Notes under the pieces: generated by a model
What the model was told of the DNA's origin: nothing
The model's database searches: none
What the model saw: the letters and a program-made list of their open reading frames with translations, nothing else
In this document: one piece after another, positions 16,725 through 26,927 of the stretch
Layout: each line of letters opens with the position of its first letter
Position numbering within the stretch: position 1 is the first letter of the stretch
Program-made: the position numbers and the translations under genes
Source of the DNA: Brevundimonas sp.
GTDB lineage: Bacteria; Pseudomonadota; Alphaproteobacteria; Caulobacterales; Caulobacteraceae
DNA: 44,428 nt
Assembly: GCA_004296955.1 (NCBI GenBank)
Contig: SCVB01000106.1
Span: 1 to 44,428, forward strand
Direction: 5' to 3'

Positions 16725-18131
16725 ATGACCAAAGCGACGCTCAAGCCCCTGAACGAACAGGCCATCGTCATTACCGGAGCCACCTCCGGCATCGGTCTGG
16801 CGACAGCGCGTCGGGCGGCGCGGGCCGGGGCCTGCGTCTTCCTGATCGCGCGCGGCGAAAACGACCTCAGGACCCTGACCGAAGAGCTGCAGGCGACCGG
16901 CGCGCGGGCGGCCTGGGCCGTCGCCGACGTCGCCGACCACGCGGCCCTGGCCGAGGCCGCCGGGAAATGCGTGCGCCTGTTCGGCGGCTTCGACACCTGG
17001 GTCAACAACGCCGGCGTCTCCATCTACGGCGCCATCAGCGCCACCAACCTGGACGACCAGCGCCGGCTGTTCGAGACCAACTACTGGGGCGTGGTCAACG
17101 GATCGCTGGTCGCCGCCGCCCATCTGCGCGAGCGTGAGGGCGGCGGGGCCATCATCAACGTCGGTTCGATCCTGTCGGACGCGCCCATGCCGATCCAGGG
17201 CGTCTATTCGGCCTCCAAACACGCCGTGAAGGGCTTCACCAACGCCCTGCGCATGGAACTGATGCGCGAGGACGCCCCCATCACCGTCAGCCTGGTCAAG
17301 CCGGCGGCCGTCGACACACCCTACAACAAGCACGCCCGCAACCTGACCGGCTATGCGACCCAGAACCCCCAGCCGGTCTATGCGACCCATGTGGTGGCCG
17401 ACACCATCCTGTACTGCGCCAGCCATCCGATCCGCGAAATCACCGTCGGCGGCGGCGGGCGGCTGATCGCCAGCTTCTATTCCGTCCTGCCCGGCCTGGC
17501 GGAACCACTCTTCGCCCGGTTCGCTCCTTCCCTGATGCGGGACAGGGGTTCCGCCTATGAGCCGTACGAAGACGGGCTGTACGACCCGAGCGACGACGGC
17601 CTCGACGAAGAGGTTCACTATCCGATGGTCCGCCAGTTCTCCGCCCTCGCCGAAGTCCGCAAACATCCCGGCATCGCCAGCGGCGCTCTCGCCGTGCTCG
17701 CCGGAATCGGCATCGCCGCCCTGCTGCTGAACCAGCGCAGCGGCCCGACCCGGTACGAGCGTCTGCGCGGCCGCATCGACCCGCGCGGCTGGATCGACAC
17801 GGGGGCCCTGCGCGACCGCTTCGGCGACCTGACCGAAACCGTCCGTCACAGCCTGTCCGAAGCCGGCGAACGCGCCGCCGATCTGGGCGAGGACGCCCGC
17901 CATCGTGGCGAACGCTTTGTCCACGGCGCGCGACATTCCTCGCGCAAGGCGCTGAAGAAGCACGGCAAGACGGCGCGGCGCTACGCCCATGACGCCGGCG
18001 ACTACGCCCGCGAACACGCGAAGGAAGGCGGCGCCCTGCTGGCCGTCGCGACCATCGCCGCGGCGATCGGCGCCGCCGCTCTCGACGTGCGCCGTCCCGA
18101 CAGCCGGATCCGCAGCCTCGGCAAATTCTGA
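16725..18131 (+). CDS. SDR family oxidoreductase with C-terminal membrane tail
   Basis: In this 468-residue protein the N-terminal 260 residues are a classical short-chain dehydrogenase: nucleotide motif TGATSGIG (17-24), NNAG (94-97), and catalytic Ser148 and Tyr161-x3-Lys165. Unlike the usual 250-residue enzymes it continues with a segment ending VHYPMVRQFSALAEVRKHPG, a membrane segment (about 325-345), an amphipathic basic stretch of about 90 residues with ERAADLGEDARHRGERF and SRKALKKHGKTARRYAHDAG, and a second hydrophobic segment near 440. An inner-membrane anchor is inferred. The substrate is unknown. A strong hairpin terminator follows at 18171. Confidence 0.88.
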   Translation: MTKATLKPLNEQAIVITGATSGIGLATARRAARAGACVFLIARGENDLRTLTEELQATGARAAWAVADVADHAALAEAAGKCVRLFGGFDTWVNNAGVSIYGAISATNLDDQRRLFETNYWGVVNGSLVAAAHLREREGGGAIINVGSILSDAPMPIQGVYSASKHAVKGFTNALRMELMREDAPITVSLVKPAAVDTPYNKHARNLTGYATQNPQPVYATHVVADTILYCASHPIREITVGGGGRLIASFYSVLPGLAEPLFARFAPSLMRDRGSAYEPYEDGLYDPSDDGLDEEVHYPMVRQFSALAEVRKHPGIASGALAVLAGIGIAALLLNQRSGPTRYERLRGRIDPRGWIDTGALRDRFGDLTETVRHSLSEAGERAADLGEDARHRGERFVHGARHSSRKALKKHGKTARRYAHDAGDYAREHAKEGGALLAVATIAAAIGAAALDVRRPDSRIRSLGKF

Positions 18132-18170
18132 GGCTCGCGTCCGATCTGGATGTAGCCGCCCGCCAATGTG

Positions 18171-18207
18171 ATCGCCGGTCGCCCCCAAGGGGCGGCCGGC
18201 GATTTCA
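18171..18207 (+). terminator. Strong hairpin terminator after the SDR gene
   Basis: Fifteen base pairs, including one G-U, join 18171-18185 (ATCGCCGGTCGCCCC) and 18189-18203 (GGGGCGGCCGGCGAT) around the three-base loop CAA. It is followed only by TTC, so the uridine tract is short. Confidence 0.65.
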
Positions 18208-18274
18208 GTTCGGCGACCTTCGAGAACGACGACGGGGCATTGCTGCAACTGCGAAGGTGAGCCAAGCTCACGGC

Positions 18275-20167
<1,893 letters not shown>

Positions 20168-20258
20168 GAAGCTTCCCCGGCGGCATCTTGCGCGCGCGCG
20201 AAACCCGCGCACAGTGTCCCGCAACGGTCGCATGATGACGGCCGAGGGAGGATCATCG

Positions 20259-22076
20259 ATGTCTCGTTTCCTGCGCAGTGCGGCGCTCGCCGCCCTGACC
20301 GTTGCCGCCGCCGGCGCGTTCGCAACCGCCGCCAGCGCCCAGAGCTACAACCGCCTGGTCGTGTTCGGCGACAGTCTGAGCGACAACGGCAACCTGTACG
20401 CCGTGTCCGGCCAGCCGACCTCGCCGCCGTATTTCAACGGCCGCTTCTCCAACGGCCCGGTCTTCACCGAACTGCTCGGCTTCAACGCCGGCCGCTATAC
20501 GGCGGGCGCGCCCGTGACCGGCAGCGTCAACTACGCCTTCGGCGGCGCCCGGACCGACAGCTCCCTCAACCCTCCCGGCATGCGCAACCAGCTGCTGGCC
20601 TATACCGGCGCCGGCGGCACCTTCGGCGCCAATGACCTGGTCAGCATCCTGGGCGGCGCCAACAACATCTTCCAGGCCGTCCCCGCCGCGGCCGGCTCGG
20701 CCAATCCGACCGGCGCCATCCAGCCGGTGGCCCTCGCCGCCGCCGCCGACATCAACTTCATCGTCAACAGCGTGGCCGGCGCCGGCGCGGGAACCATCCT
20801 GGTCAGCAACCTGCCCAACCTCGCCCTGACGCCCCAGTTCAACCAGGGTGCCTTCGCCGCCGCCGCCCCGCTGGCCGACTACGCCGGGACCCAGTTCAAC
20901 GGCGCCCTGCTGGCCGGACTGATGACCACGGCCGCCGCCCGGCCGGGCTCCAACATCATCCTGATGGATCTCTACAAGATCGGTCCGGCGCTGGTCGCCA
21001 ACGCCGGCGCCTTCGGCCTGACCAACGTCCGGGACACCTGCTTCAACGGCGTCACGGTCTGCGCCACCCCCGACACCTATCTGTACTGGGACAGCGTGCA
21101 CCCGACCGCGGCCGGCCACCGCCTGCTCGCGGCCCTCGCCGACGACTACCTCTACTACGGCGACATCGGCGCCCAATCGACGGTCCAGGCTGAAACCGGC
21201 TTCCGCCAGCGCGAGGATCTGCTCGATCTCGCCAGCGAAGGCCTGTCCGGCCGGGCCGACTGGCAGGCCGGCACCCACCTGACCTTCGGCGCCATCGCCG
21301 ACAGCGTCGAAACCGACGCCCGCGGCACGGTCGCCGCCGCCGAGTCCACCGGCTGGGGCGGGCGGCTCGGTCTCGACCACGTCATGTCGTCCGGCGCCCG
21401 CTTCGGCTTCGCCGGGACCTTCCGGACCGCCGAGGTCGACGCCGGGGCCATGGCATTCGACGTCGAGACCTACGCCTTCGACGTCTACGGCGGCTGGCGC
21501 TCGGGCGGCAGCTTCGTCAACGCCACGGTCGGCGGCTCCATCGACCACTATGACGACATCACCCGCGTCACCTCCCTGGCCCCGATCATCCACACCGGCG
21601 AGACGGACGGCGGCAGCGTCGGCGCCCGCCTGCAGGGCGGCGTCTGGTTCGACATGGGCGGGATCGGCCTGTCGCCCCGCGTGGCGGTCAACTACGTCTC
21701 GACCGAGGTCAACGGCTACGTCGAACAGGGCCCGGCGGCCCAGTACGCCTACCAGGACCGCACCGTCCAGGCCGCCAGCGGGGAAATCTCCCTGCGGGCC
21801 GAGGGCGGCGGCGAGCAGCTGAGCTTCTTCGTCGAGGGCGGCTATCGCGACACCTTCTCCGACAGCAGCGACGCCGTTCGCACTGGCATCACCGCCAACC
21901 CCGCGCAGATCCTGGCGCGCGATATCGAGGATCCGTTCGGCGGCTCCCTGATCGCCTCGGCCGGCGTCGACGCCGACCTGGGTCCGGTGAAGATGACGAT
22001 CGGCTATCGCGGCCGCTTCGGCGACGCCGCCGACAGCCATGTCGGCGCCATCACCTTCAGGCTGCCCCTGCAGTAG
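20259..22076 (+). CDS. GDSL-family autotransporter esterase/lipase
   Basis: The 605-residue protein has a signal peptide (cut near ASA/Q, residue 27), a GDSL hydrolase passenger and a C-terminal autotransporter barrel. FGDSLSDNGN gives nucleophile Ser39; WDSVHPTAAGH gives Asp278 and His281. From about residue 345 the chain has alternating beta-strands with many G, F, Y and V residues and ends AITFRLPLQ, a typical outer-membrane C-terminus. EstA-like relatives stay anchored in the outer membrane and hydrolyse short-chain esters or lipids at the cell surface. AGGGAGGA precedes the ATG and a terminator follows at 22099. Confidence 0.93.
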   Translation: MSRFLRSAALAALTVAAAGAFATAASAQSYNRLVVFGDSLSDNGNLYAVSGQPTSPPYFNGRFSNGPVFTELLGFNAGRYTAGAPVTGSVNYAFGGARTDSSLNPPGMRNQLLAYTGAGGTFGANDLVSILGGANNIFQAVPAAAGSANPTGAIQPVALAAAADINFIVNSVAGAGAGTILVSNLPNLALTPQFNQGAFAAAAPLADYAGTQFNGALLAGLMTTAAARPGSNIILMDLYKIGPALVANAGAFGLTNVRDTCFNGVTVCATPDTYLYWDSVHPTAAGHRLLAALADDYLYYGDIGAQSTVQAETGFRQREDLLDLASEGLSGRADWQAGTHLTFGAIADSVETDARGTVAAAESTGWGGRLGLDHVMSSGARFGFAGTFRTAEVDAGAMAFDVETYAFDVYGGWRSGGSFVNATVGGSIDHYDDITRVTSLAPIIHTGETDGGSVGARLQGGVWFDMGGIGLSPRVAVNYVSTEVNGYVEQGPAAQYAYQDRTVQAASGEISLRAEGGGEQLSFFVEGGYRDTFSDSSDAVRTGITANPAQILARDIEDPFGGSLIASAGVDADLGPVKMTIGYRGRFGDAADSHVGAITFRLPLQ

Positions 22077-22098
22077 GCTCCGCCTTCCGCCGGAAATC

Positions 22099-22131
22099 GG
22101 GCGCGCGGCCTTCGGGTCGCGCGCCCTTTTT
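22099..22131 (+). terminator. Rho-independent terminator of the autotransporter
   Basis: GGGCGCGCG (22099-22107) pairs with CGCGCGCCC (22118-22126) and is followed by TTTTT. The loop includes CCTTCGGG, so the stem may extend further. It begins 22 bases after the stop codon. Confidence 0.85.
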
Positions 22132-22288
22132 GTTCCGGCCTGCGACGTCCTGCCGCCCCGCACCGCCGCAAAGTCGCCCCACGGACTCTTAGAAGGACCC
22201 GCTCCGGTCGCTGGCCGCAGTGTGTCGCTCGTTGCGGCCGCCGGCGCCCCCTCCCGCTCGTAGAGCCGAAGACGGAGCCGACGCCGCC

Positions 22289-22912
22289 ATGCGACGCCTG
22301 TTGCCGACCGCCCGGTCGTTCCTCATCCACTCAGGCCAGGCCGCCGCCCTGGCCGCGGTCGCCGTGCTGGCCATGGCCGCCGCGCCCCTGTCCATGCCGG
22401 ATCCCGACCTGCCCGCCGCCGCCTTCGCCGTTCCCGAAGCGCCGCCGATGACCGCTGTGGCGGAGCCGGCCGGACCGGTGACCCGCCTGATCGCCTTCGA
22501 TACGCCCGTGCGCGGCTACGCGGTCAACTCGCCGTTCGGCCTTCGCCGCCTGCCCGGCCAGGCCGCCCGCAACCACGAGGGCGTCGACATCGCTGCCCCG
22601 CAGGGCACGGGCGTCTTCGTCGCCGCCGAAGGCAAGGTCCTGCGCACCGGCTATGATCCGGCCGGATACGGTCGCTTCGTCGAGATCCGCCACCCCAACG
22701 GCATGAGCACCCTGTACGGGCATCTCAGCCGTCTGGACGTGGCCACGGGCGACGCCGTCGAGGCCGGCGCCCGCATCGGGCTGGTCGGCTCGACCGGCCG
22801 ATCGACCGGGCCCCACCTCCATTTCGAGGTCCGCCGCGGCGAGCGTCAGGTCAATCCGGTCAAGGTCGTGGGCCGCGCCTTCGAGGTCGTCGTCGCGGAC
22901 ACGGCGGCCTGA
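22289..22912 (+). CDS. M23 (LytM-type) family peptidase
   Basis: This 207-residue protein has an N-terminal hydrophobic segment (about 17-34: signal anchor or signal peptide) and a LytM domain from about 75: NSPFGLRR, NHEGVDIAAPQGTGV with zinc ligands His96 and Asp100, GRFVEIRHPNG, TLYGHL (His145), and GSTGRSTGPHLHFEVR with His176 and His178. All catalytic residues are present, so an active murein endopeptidase in the periplasm is likely, rather than a degenerate EnvC/NlpD-type activator. It lacks coiled coils and LysM domains. The start was chosen so the hydrophobic segment is N-terminal. Confidence 0.9.
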   Translation: MRRLLPTARSFLIHSGQAAALAAVAVLAMAAAPLSMPDPDLPAAAFAVPEAPPMTAVAEPAGPVTRLIAFDTPVRGYAVNSPFGLRRLPGQAARNHEGVDIAAPQGTGVFVAAEGKVLRTGYDPAGYGRFVEIRHPNGMSTLYGHLSRLDVATGDAVEAGARIGLVGSTGRSTGPHLHFEVRRGERQVNPVKVVGRAFEVVVADTAA

Positions 22913-22982
22913 TCCACAGCTTGGCCATTGCCCACGGTTTCTTCACCCCTTCGGTCCATATTGACGGTTCGAGGGGAGAGCC

Positions 22983-25265
22983 TTGGACCATATCCTGTAC
23001 TCCATCACGGCTGAGCATGACGCCCGCTGGCTCCTGGCCGCCGGGCTGATCTGCGTCCTCGGGATGGCGACGTCCCTCCATCTGCTCGCCGCCGCGCGGT
23101 TGCAGACCGGGCCGCGACGCAGGAACGCCATCGTGCTGGCGGCCCTGATCGGCGGCCTCGCCGTCTTCACCACCCATTTCGTGGCCCTGCACGGCTACCA
23201 GCCGGGCCAGGAGATCCGTTACGCCGTCTGGCCGACCGTCGGATCCTTCGCCATAGCCCTCGCCAGCTTCGGCCTGGCCGCCGGCGCCGTCATGGCGCGA
23301 CCCACACGGCTGTTTCGCCTCCTGGCGTCGCTGATCTCGCTGACCGGCGTGGCGGCGATGCATTTCCTCGGCATCTCCGGCCTGCGCCTGGCCGGCGACA
23401 TCGGCTGGCACCCGGCCGCGGCGGTCCTGGCCGTCGGCGGCGGCCTGGTGGTGGCGCTGATCAGCGGCGGGGTCCTCTACGGACCCGGCCTGGCCCGACG
23501 GCTGGCGACGGCCCTCGGCGGCACCCTGGCCGTGGGCGTTCTGCATTTCACCGCGATGAGCGCCATGGTGATCGCGCCCCACCCCCGGATCGAGACGGGG
23601 CTGACGGTCTCCGGCGGCGTCATGACCGGGGTGATCGTGGCCATGGTCCTCGCCATCGCCGGCGTCGCCGCCGCCATCGCCTGGATGAGCTGGGCCTCCC
23701 AGGCGGGCGCCCTGAAGCGGTTCCGCGAGGCCCTCGACGCCATGCCCGACGGCATGGCCTTCTATGACGCCGAAGACCGGCTGGTGTTGTGGAACCACCG
23801 CTACGCCGAGGTGAACCCGGAACTGTCCTCGACCCTGAAGGCGGGCATGACCTTCCGCGAGATCATCCAGATCGGTCTTGAGGAGGATCTCTACGCCGAC
23901 GCCCGCGGCCGGCAGGCGGAATGGGTGCAGGAACGGCTCGACTCCCGCCGCGCCCTGACCACGACCATGGAGCAGCGGATCGCCGGCGACCGCTGGCTGC
24001 GGGTCTCGGACCGCCGCACCGCGGCCGGCGGCATCGTCACGGTCTGCACCGACATCACCGACCTGAAGAACGACGCCCGCGCCCTCGCCGAGGCGCGCGA
24101 CGCAGCCCAGGCCGCCAACAGCGCCAAGAGCCAGTTCCTCGCCAATATGAGCCACGAGATCCGCACGCCCCTGAACGGCGTGATCGGCGTGGCCCAGGCG
24201 CTGGCGCGGACGCCCCTCACCCTCCAGCAGGAAGAGATGCTGGAGCTGATCCGCTCCTCGGGACACACGCTGCAGGTCCTGCTCGGCGACATCCTCGACC
24301 TCGCCCGCGTCGAGTCCGGCCGCCTGGAGCTGGCCAGCGAGGTCCTCCATCTGGGTCGCGCCGTCCGCGAGGCGGCCCAGCTCTACGAGACCTCCGCCAA
24401 CGAAAAGGGCCTGCAGTTCTTCGTCGAGATCGCGCCCGAAGCGGACGGCTGGATCGTCGGCGACGTGGTCCGCATCAAGCAGATCCTGACCAATCTGGTG
24501 TCCAACGCCGTCAAATTCACCGGCACGGGCTTCGTCAGCCTGACCGCCGGGCCCGGCCCGGACCGCGACGGCGCCCCCACACTGCGCTTCTCGATCGAGG
24601 ACACCGGAATCGGCTTCGATTGCGAGACCCGCGAACGCCTGTTCAGCCGCTTCGAACAGGCCGACGGCGCGATCACCCGCCGCTTCGGCGGCTCAGGTCT
24701 CGGCCTGGCCATTTCCCGCCAGCTGGCGGAGATGATGGGCGGCGATCTCGACTGCGAAAGCGAACCCGGCGGCGGCTCGGCCTTCATCCTGACCATTCCG
24801 TTCCGGCCTGCCGAAGCGCCTGCGGCCATGACCGACATCACGGCGGATCGCGGGAATGACGAGGACGCTGTGGTCCGCGTGCTGCTGGCGGACGACCATC
24901 CGGTGAACCGCAAGGTGGTCGAGATGATTCTGGCCCAGGCCAACATCGACCTGACCTCGGTCGAGAACGGGGCCGAGGCGCTCCAGGCCTGCCGCGACGG
25001 CGATTTCGACATCGTGCTGATGGACATGCAGATGCCGGTCATGGACGGCCTCACCGCGACCCGGGAAATCCGGCTGCACGAGGCGGCCATGGGGCTGACG
25101 CGGACGCCGATCGTGATGCTCACCGCCAACGCCCTGGCCGAGCACATCGCCGCCGCCGAGGCGGCCGGCGCCGACCGCCACCTGGCCAAGCCCTTCGACG
25201 CCGGCGAACTGCTCCGGCTGGTCGCAACCCTGCCCCGGGCGGCGGCGGCGTCCCTGGCCGCCTGA
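22983..25265 (+). CDS. MHYT-PAS hybrid histidine kinase with receiver domain
   Basis: The 760-residue kinase starts at TTG, preceded by GAGGGGAGAG. About seven membrane segments (12-230) contain three MHYT-like motifs: THFVAL (64-69), MHFLGIS (126-132) and LHFTAMS (187-193). MHYT domains are proposed to sense oxygen, NO or CO through metal. A PAS domain (about 245-360) follows, then HisKA with His391 (MSHEIRTPLNG), the catalytic domain with NLVSNAVKFT, DTGIGF and GGSGLGLAIS, and a C-terminal receiver with DDHPVNRK and phosphoacceptor Asp681 (LMDMQMP). No cognate regulator is adjacent. Its output could be a phosphorelay through an Hpt protein encoded elsewhere. Confidence 0.93.
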   Translation: MDHILYSITAEHDARWLLAAGLICVLGMATSLHLLAAARLQTGPRRRNAIVLAALIGGLAVFTTHFVALHGYQPGQEIRYAVWPTVGSFAIALASFGLAAGAVMARPTRLFRLLASLISLTGVAAMHFLGISGLRLAGDIGWHPAAAVLAVGGGLVVALISGGVLYGPGLARRLATALGGTLAVGVLHFTAMSAMVIAPHPRIETGLTVSGGVMTGVIVAMVLAIAGVAAAIAWMSWASQAGALKRFREALDAMPDGMAFYDAEDRLVLWNHRYAEVNPELSSTLKAGMTFREIIQIGLEEDLYADARGRQAEWVQERLDSRRALTTTMEQRIAGDRWLRVSDRRTAAGGIVTVCTDITDLKNDARALAEARDAAQAANSAKSQFLANMSHEIRTPLNGVIGVAQALARTPLTLQQEEMLELIRSSGHTLQVLLGDILDLARVESGRLELASEVLHLGRAVREAAQLYETSANEKGLQFFVEIAPEADGWIVGDVVRIKQILTNLVSNAVKFTGTGFVSLTAGPGPDRDGAPTLRFSIEDTGIGFDCETRERLFSRFEQADGAITRRFGGSGLGLAISRQLAEMMGGDLDCESEPGGGSAFILTIPFRPAEAPAAMTDITADRGNDEDAVVRVLLADDHPVNRKVVEMILAQANIDLTSVENGAEALQACRDGDFDIVLMDMQMPVMDGLTATREIRLHEAAMGLTRTPIVMLTANALAEHIAAAEAAGADRHLAKPFDAGELLRLVATLPRAAAASLAA

Positions 25266-25271
25266 CCCCCT

Positions 25272-25481
25272 CTATTCGTAGCCGTGCGCGGCTTCGTTGA
25301 TCACCTGCGACGGCATCGACGAGAAGTCGACGCTGACCGGCTGGGCCGCCTTGGCGCGGAAGGTCTTGATGACGTGCTCGAGGCGGCGACGCACCTCCCG
25401 CTCCGCCTCGGTCTGGGTGTCGAGGTTCAGCGGGGCCAGGCAGAAGTCGATGATGGCCGTGGGATTGTTCAGGGGTTGCAT
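25272..25481 (-). CDS. Small protein co-encoded with isocitrate lyase
   Basis: This 69-residue soluble protein, beginning MQPLNNPTAIIDFCLAPLNL, starts 11 bases after the aceA stop codon, and GGAGAGA precedes its ATG. The sequence is helix-prone, with EAEREVRRRLEHVIKTFRAK in the middle, and contains one cysteine. No family is recognised. The tight spacing implies co-transcription with aceA, and so perhaps a role in acetate or fatty-acid metabolism, but this is inference from position only. Its stop lies six bases from that of the convergent hybrid kinase. Confidence 0.7.
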   Translation of the reverse strand: MQPLNNPTAIIDFCLAPLNLDTQTEAEREVRRRLEHVIKTFRAKAAQPVSVDFSSMPSQVINEAAHGYE

Positions 25482-25492
25482 GAGCTCTCTCC

Positions 25493-26773
25493 TTACTCGG
25501 CCGCCACGAACTGGGCGGTCTCGGTGGAATCCTTCAGGGCGGTGGTCGACGACTGGCCGTTCGAGATGACGGTGGCGACCTGGTCGAAATAGCCGGTGCC
25601 GACCTCGCGCTGGTGCCGCGTGGCGGTATAGCCGGCGGCCTCATTGGCGAACTCGCGCTGCTGCAGCTCGGAATAGGCCGCCATGCCGCGGTCGCGGTAG
25701 CCGTCGGCCAGTTCGAACATCGAGTTGTTCAGGGCGTGGAAGCCGGCCAGGGTCACGAACTGGAATTTGTAGCCCATCGCCCCCAGCTCGCGCTGGAATT
25801 TGGCAATGGTGGCGTCGTCCAGCTTGGCCTTCCAGTTGAACGAGGGCGAGCAGTTGTAGGCCAGCAGCTTGCCGGGATGCTCCTTGTGAACGGCCTCGGC
25901 GAAGCGACGGGCGTCGTCCAGGTCGGGGTGCGAGGTCTCCCACCACAGGACGTCGGCGTATTTCGCATAGGACAGGCCCCGGGCGATGCAGTGGTCCAGT
26001 CCGGTGCCCGCCTTCAGGCGGAAGAAGCCCTCGGGCGTGCGGTTCTCGCGGTCGATGAACGGCCGGTCGCGCTCGTCGACGTCCGAGGTGATCAGCTGGG
26101 CGCTCTCGGCGTCGGTGCGGGCCACGATCAGCGTCGGGGCGCCCATGACGTCGGCGGCGAGGCGCGCGGCGATCAGGTTGCGCTCATGCGCCTGGGTCGG
26201 GATCAGAACCTTGCCGCCGAGGTGGCCGCATTTCTTCTCCGAAGCCAGCTGGTCCTCGAAATGGACGCCCGCGGCGCCGGCCTCGATGAAGGCCTTCATG
26301 ATCTCGAAGCTGTTCAGCGGGCCGCCGAAGCCGGCCTCGGCATCGGCGACGATCGGCGCGAACCAGTCGCGTTTGGCCCCGCCCTCGGCGTGCTCGATCT
26401 GGTCGGCGCGCTGCAGGGTGCGGTTGATGCGGCGGCAAAGCTCGGGCGCGGCGTTCGCCGGATACAGCGACTGGTCCGGATACATGGCGCCGGCGGTGTT
26501 GGCGTCGGCGGCGACCTGCCAGCCCGACAGATAGATGGCCTTCAGTCCGGCGCGGACCATCTGCATGGCCTGGTTGCCGGTGACGGCGCCCAGGGCGTTG
26601 ATGAAGGGCTCCTCGTGCAGCAGTTCCCACAGACGGTTGGCGCCGCGCTCCGCCAGGGTGTGGGTGATCGGCACCGAGCCGCGCAGGCGGCGAACGTCCT
26701 CCGGCGTATAGGGCCGCTCGATGCCGTCGAAGCGGCCGACGGGCGACGGAACGAGGTGGGCGAAGCTGGTCAT
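25493..26773 (-). CDS. aceA: Isocitrate lyase
   Basis: The 426-residue enzyme matches bacterial isocitrate lyase in length and motifs. The catalytic loop [10 protein letters not shown] has Cys182; other motifs are [12 protein letters not shown] (81-92), DAEAGFGG (144-151), and [12 protein letters not shown] near 320. It splits isocitrate to glyoxylate and succinate, the first step of the glyoxylate shunt needed for growth on acetate and fatty acids. The ATG at 26773 was chosen because conserved sequence ([15 protein letters not shown]) begins at once. It is divergent from the regulator gene at 26928; dyad elements between them are candidate operators. Confidence 0.97.
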   Translation of the reverse strand: MTSFAHLVPSPVGRFDGIERPYTPEDVRRLRGSVPITHTLAERGANRLWELLHEEPFINALGAVTGNQAMQMVRAGLKAIYLSGWQVAADANTAGAMYPDQSLYPANAAPELCRRINRTLQRADQIEHAEGGAKRDWFAPIVADAEAGFGGPLNSFEIMKAFIEAGAAGVHFEDQLASEKKCGHLGGKVLIPTQAHERNLIAARLAADVMGAPTLIVARTDAESAQLITSDVDERDRPFIDRENRTPEGFFRLKAGTGLDHCIARGLSYAKYADVLWWETSHPDLDDARRFAEAVHKEHPGKLLAYNCSPSFNWKAKLDDATIAKFQRELGAMGYKFQFVTLAGFHALNNSMFELADGYRDRGMAAYSELQQREFANEAAGYTATRHQREVGTGYFDQVATVISNGQSSTTALKDSTETAQFVAAE

Positions 26774-26834
26774 GTCGGTCTCGGCTCGATAGGGCGGCCA
26801 TCGCCGCGGGTCTCGACAAGCAGAACACGCGACA

Positions 26835-26846
26835 GTCATGAATGAC
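26835..26846. promoter_or_regulatory. Dyad element GTCATGAATGAC on the aceA side
   Basis: This perfect palindrome, GTCAT-GA-ATGAC, lies 62 bases upstream of the aceA start. It shares the GTCAT half-site with the paired elements at 26878 and 26903. It could be a third regulator site controlling aceA. Confidence 0.45.
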
Positions 26847-26877
26847 ACAGACAAGGCGGCGCCTTTCGCGTCATTCA

Positions 26878-26915
26878 GTCATGATGTGACATGGATTATT
26901 AAGTCATATTGTGAC
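26878..26915. promoter_or_regulatory. Tandem operator-like dyads in the aceA-regulator intergenic region
   Basis: Two near-identical elements, GTCATGATGTGAC (26878-26890) and GTCATATTGTGAC (26903-26915), have GTCAT/GTGAC half-sites and start 25 bases apart. The second ends 12 bases before the regulator's ATG, in an AT-rich stretch. The pattern fits autoregulation of the divergent regulator and control of aceA. Confidence 0.6.
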
Positions 26916-26927
26916 TAACGTCAGAAC

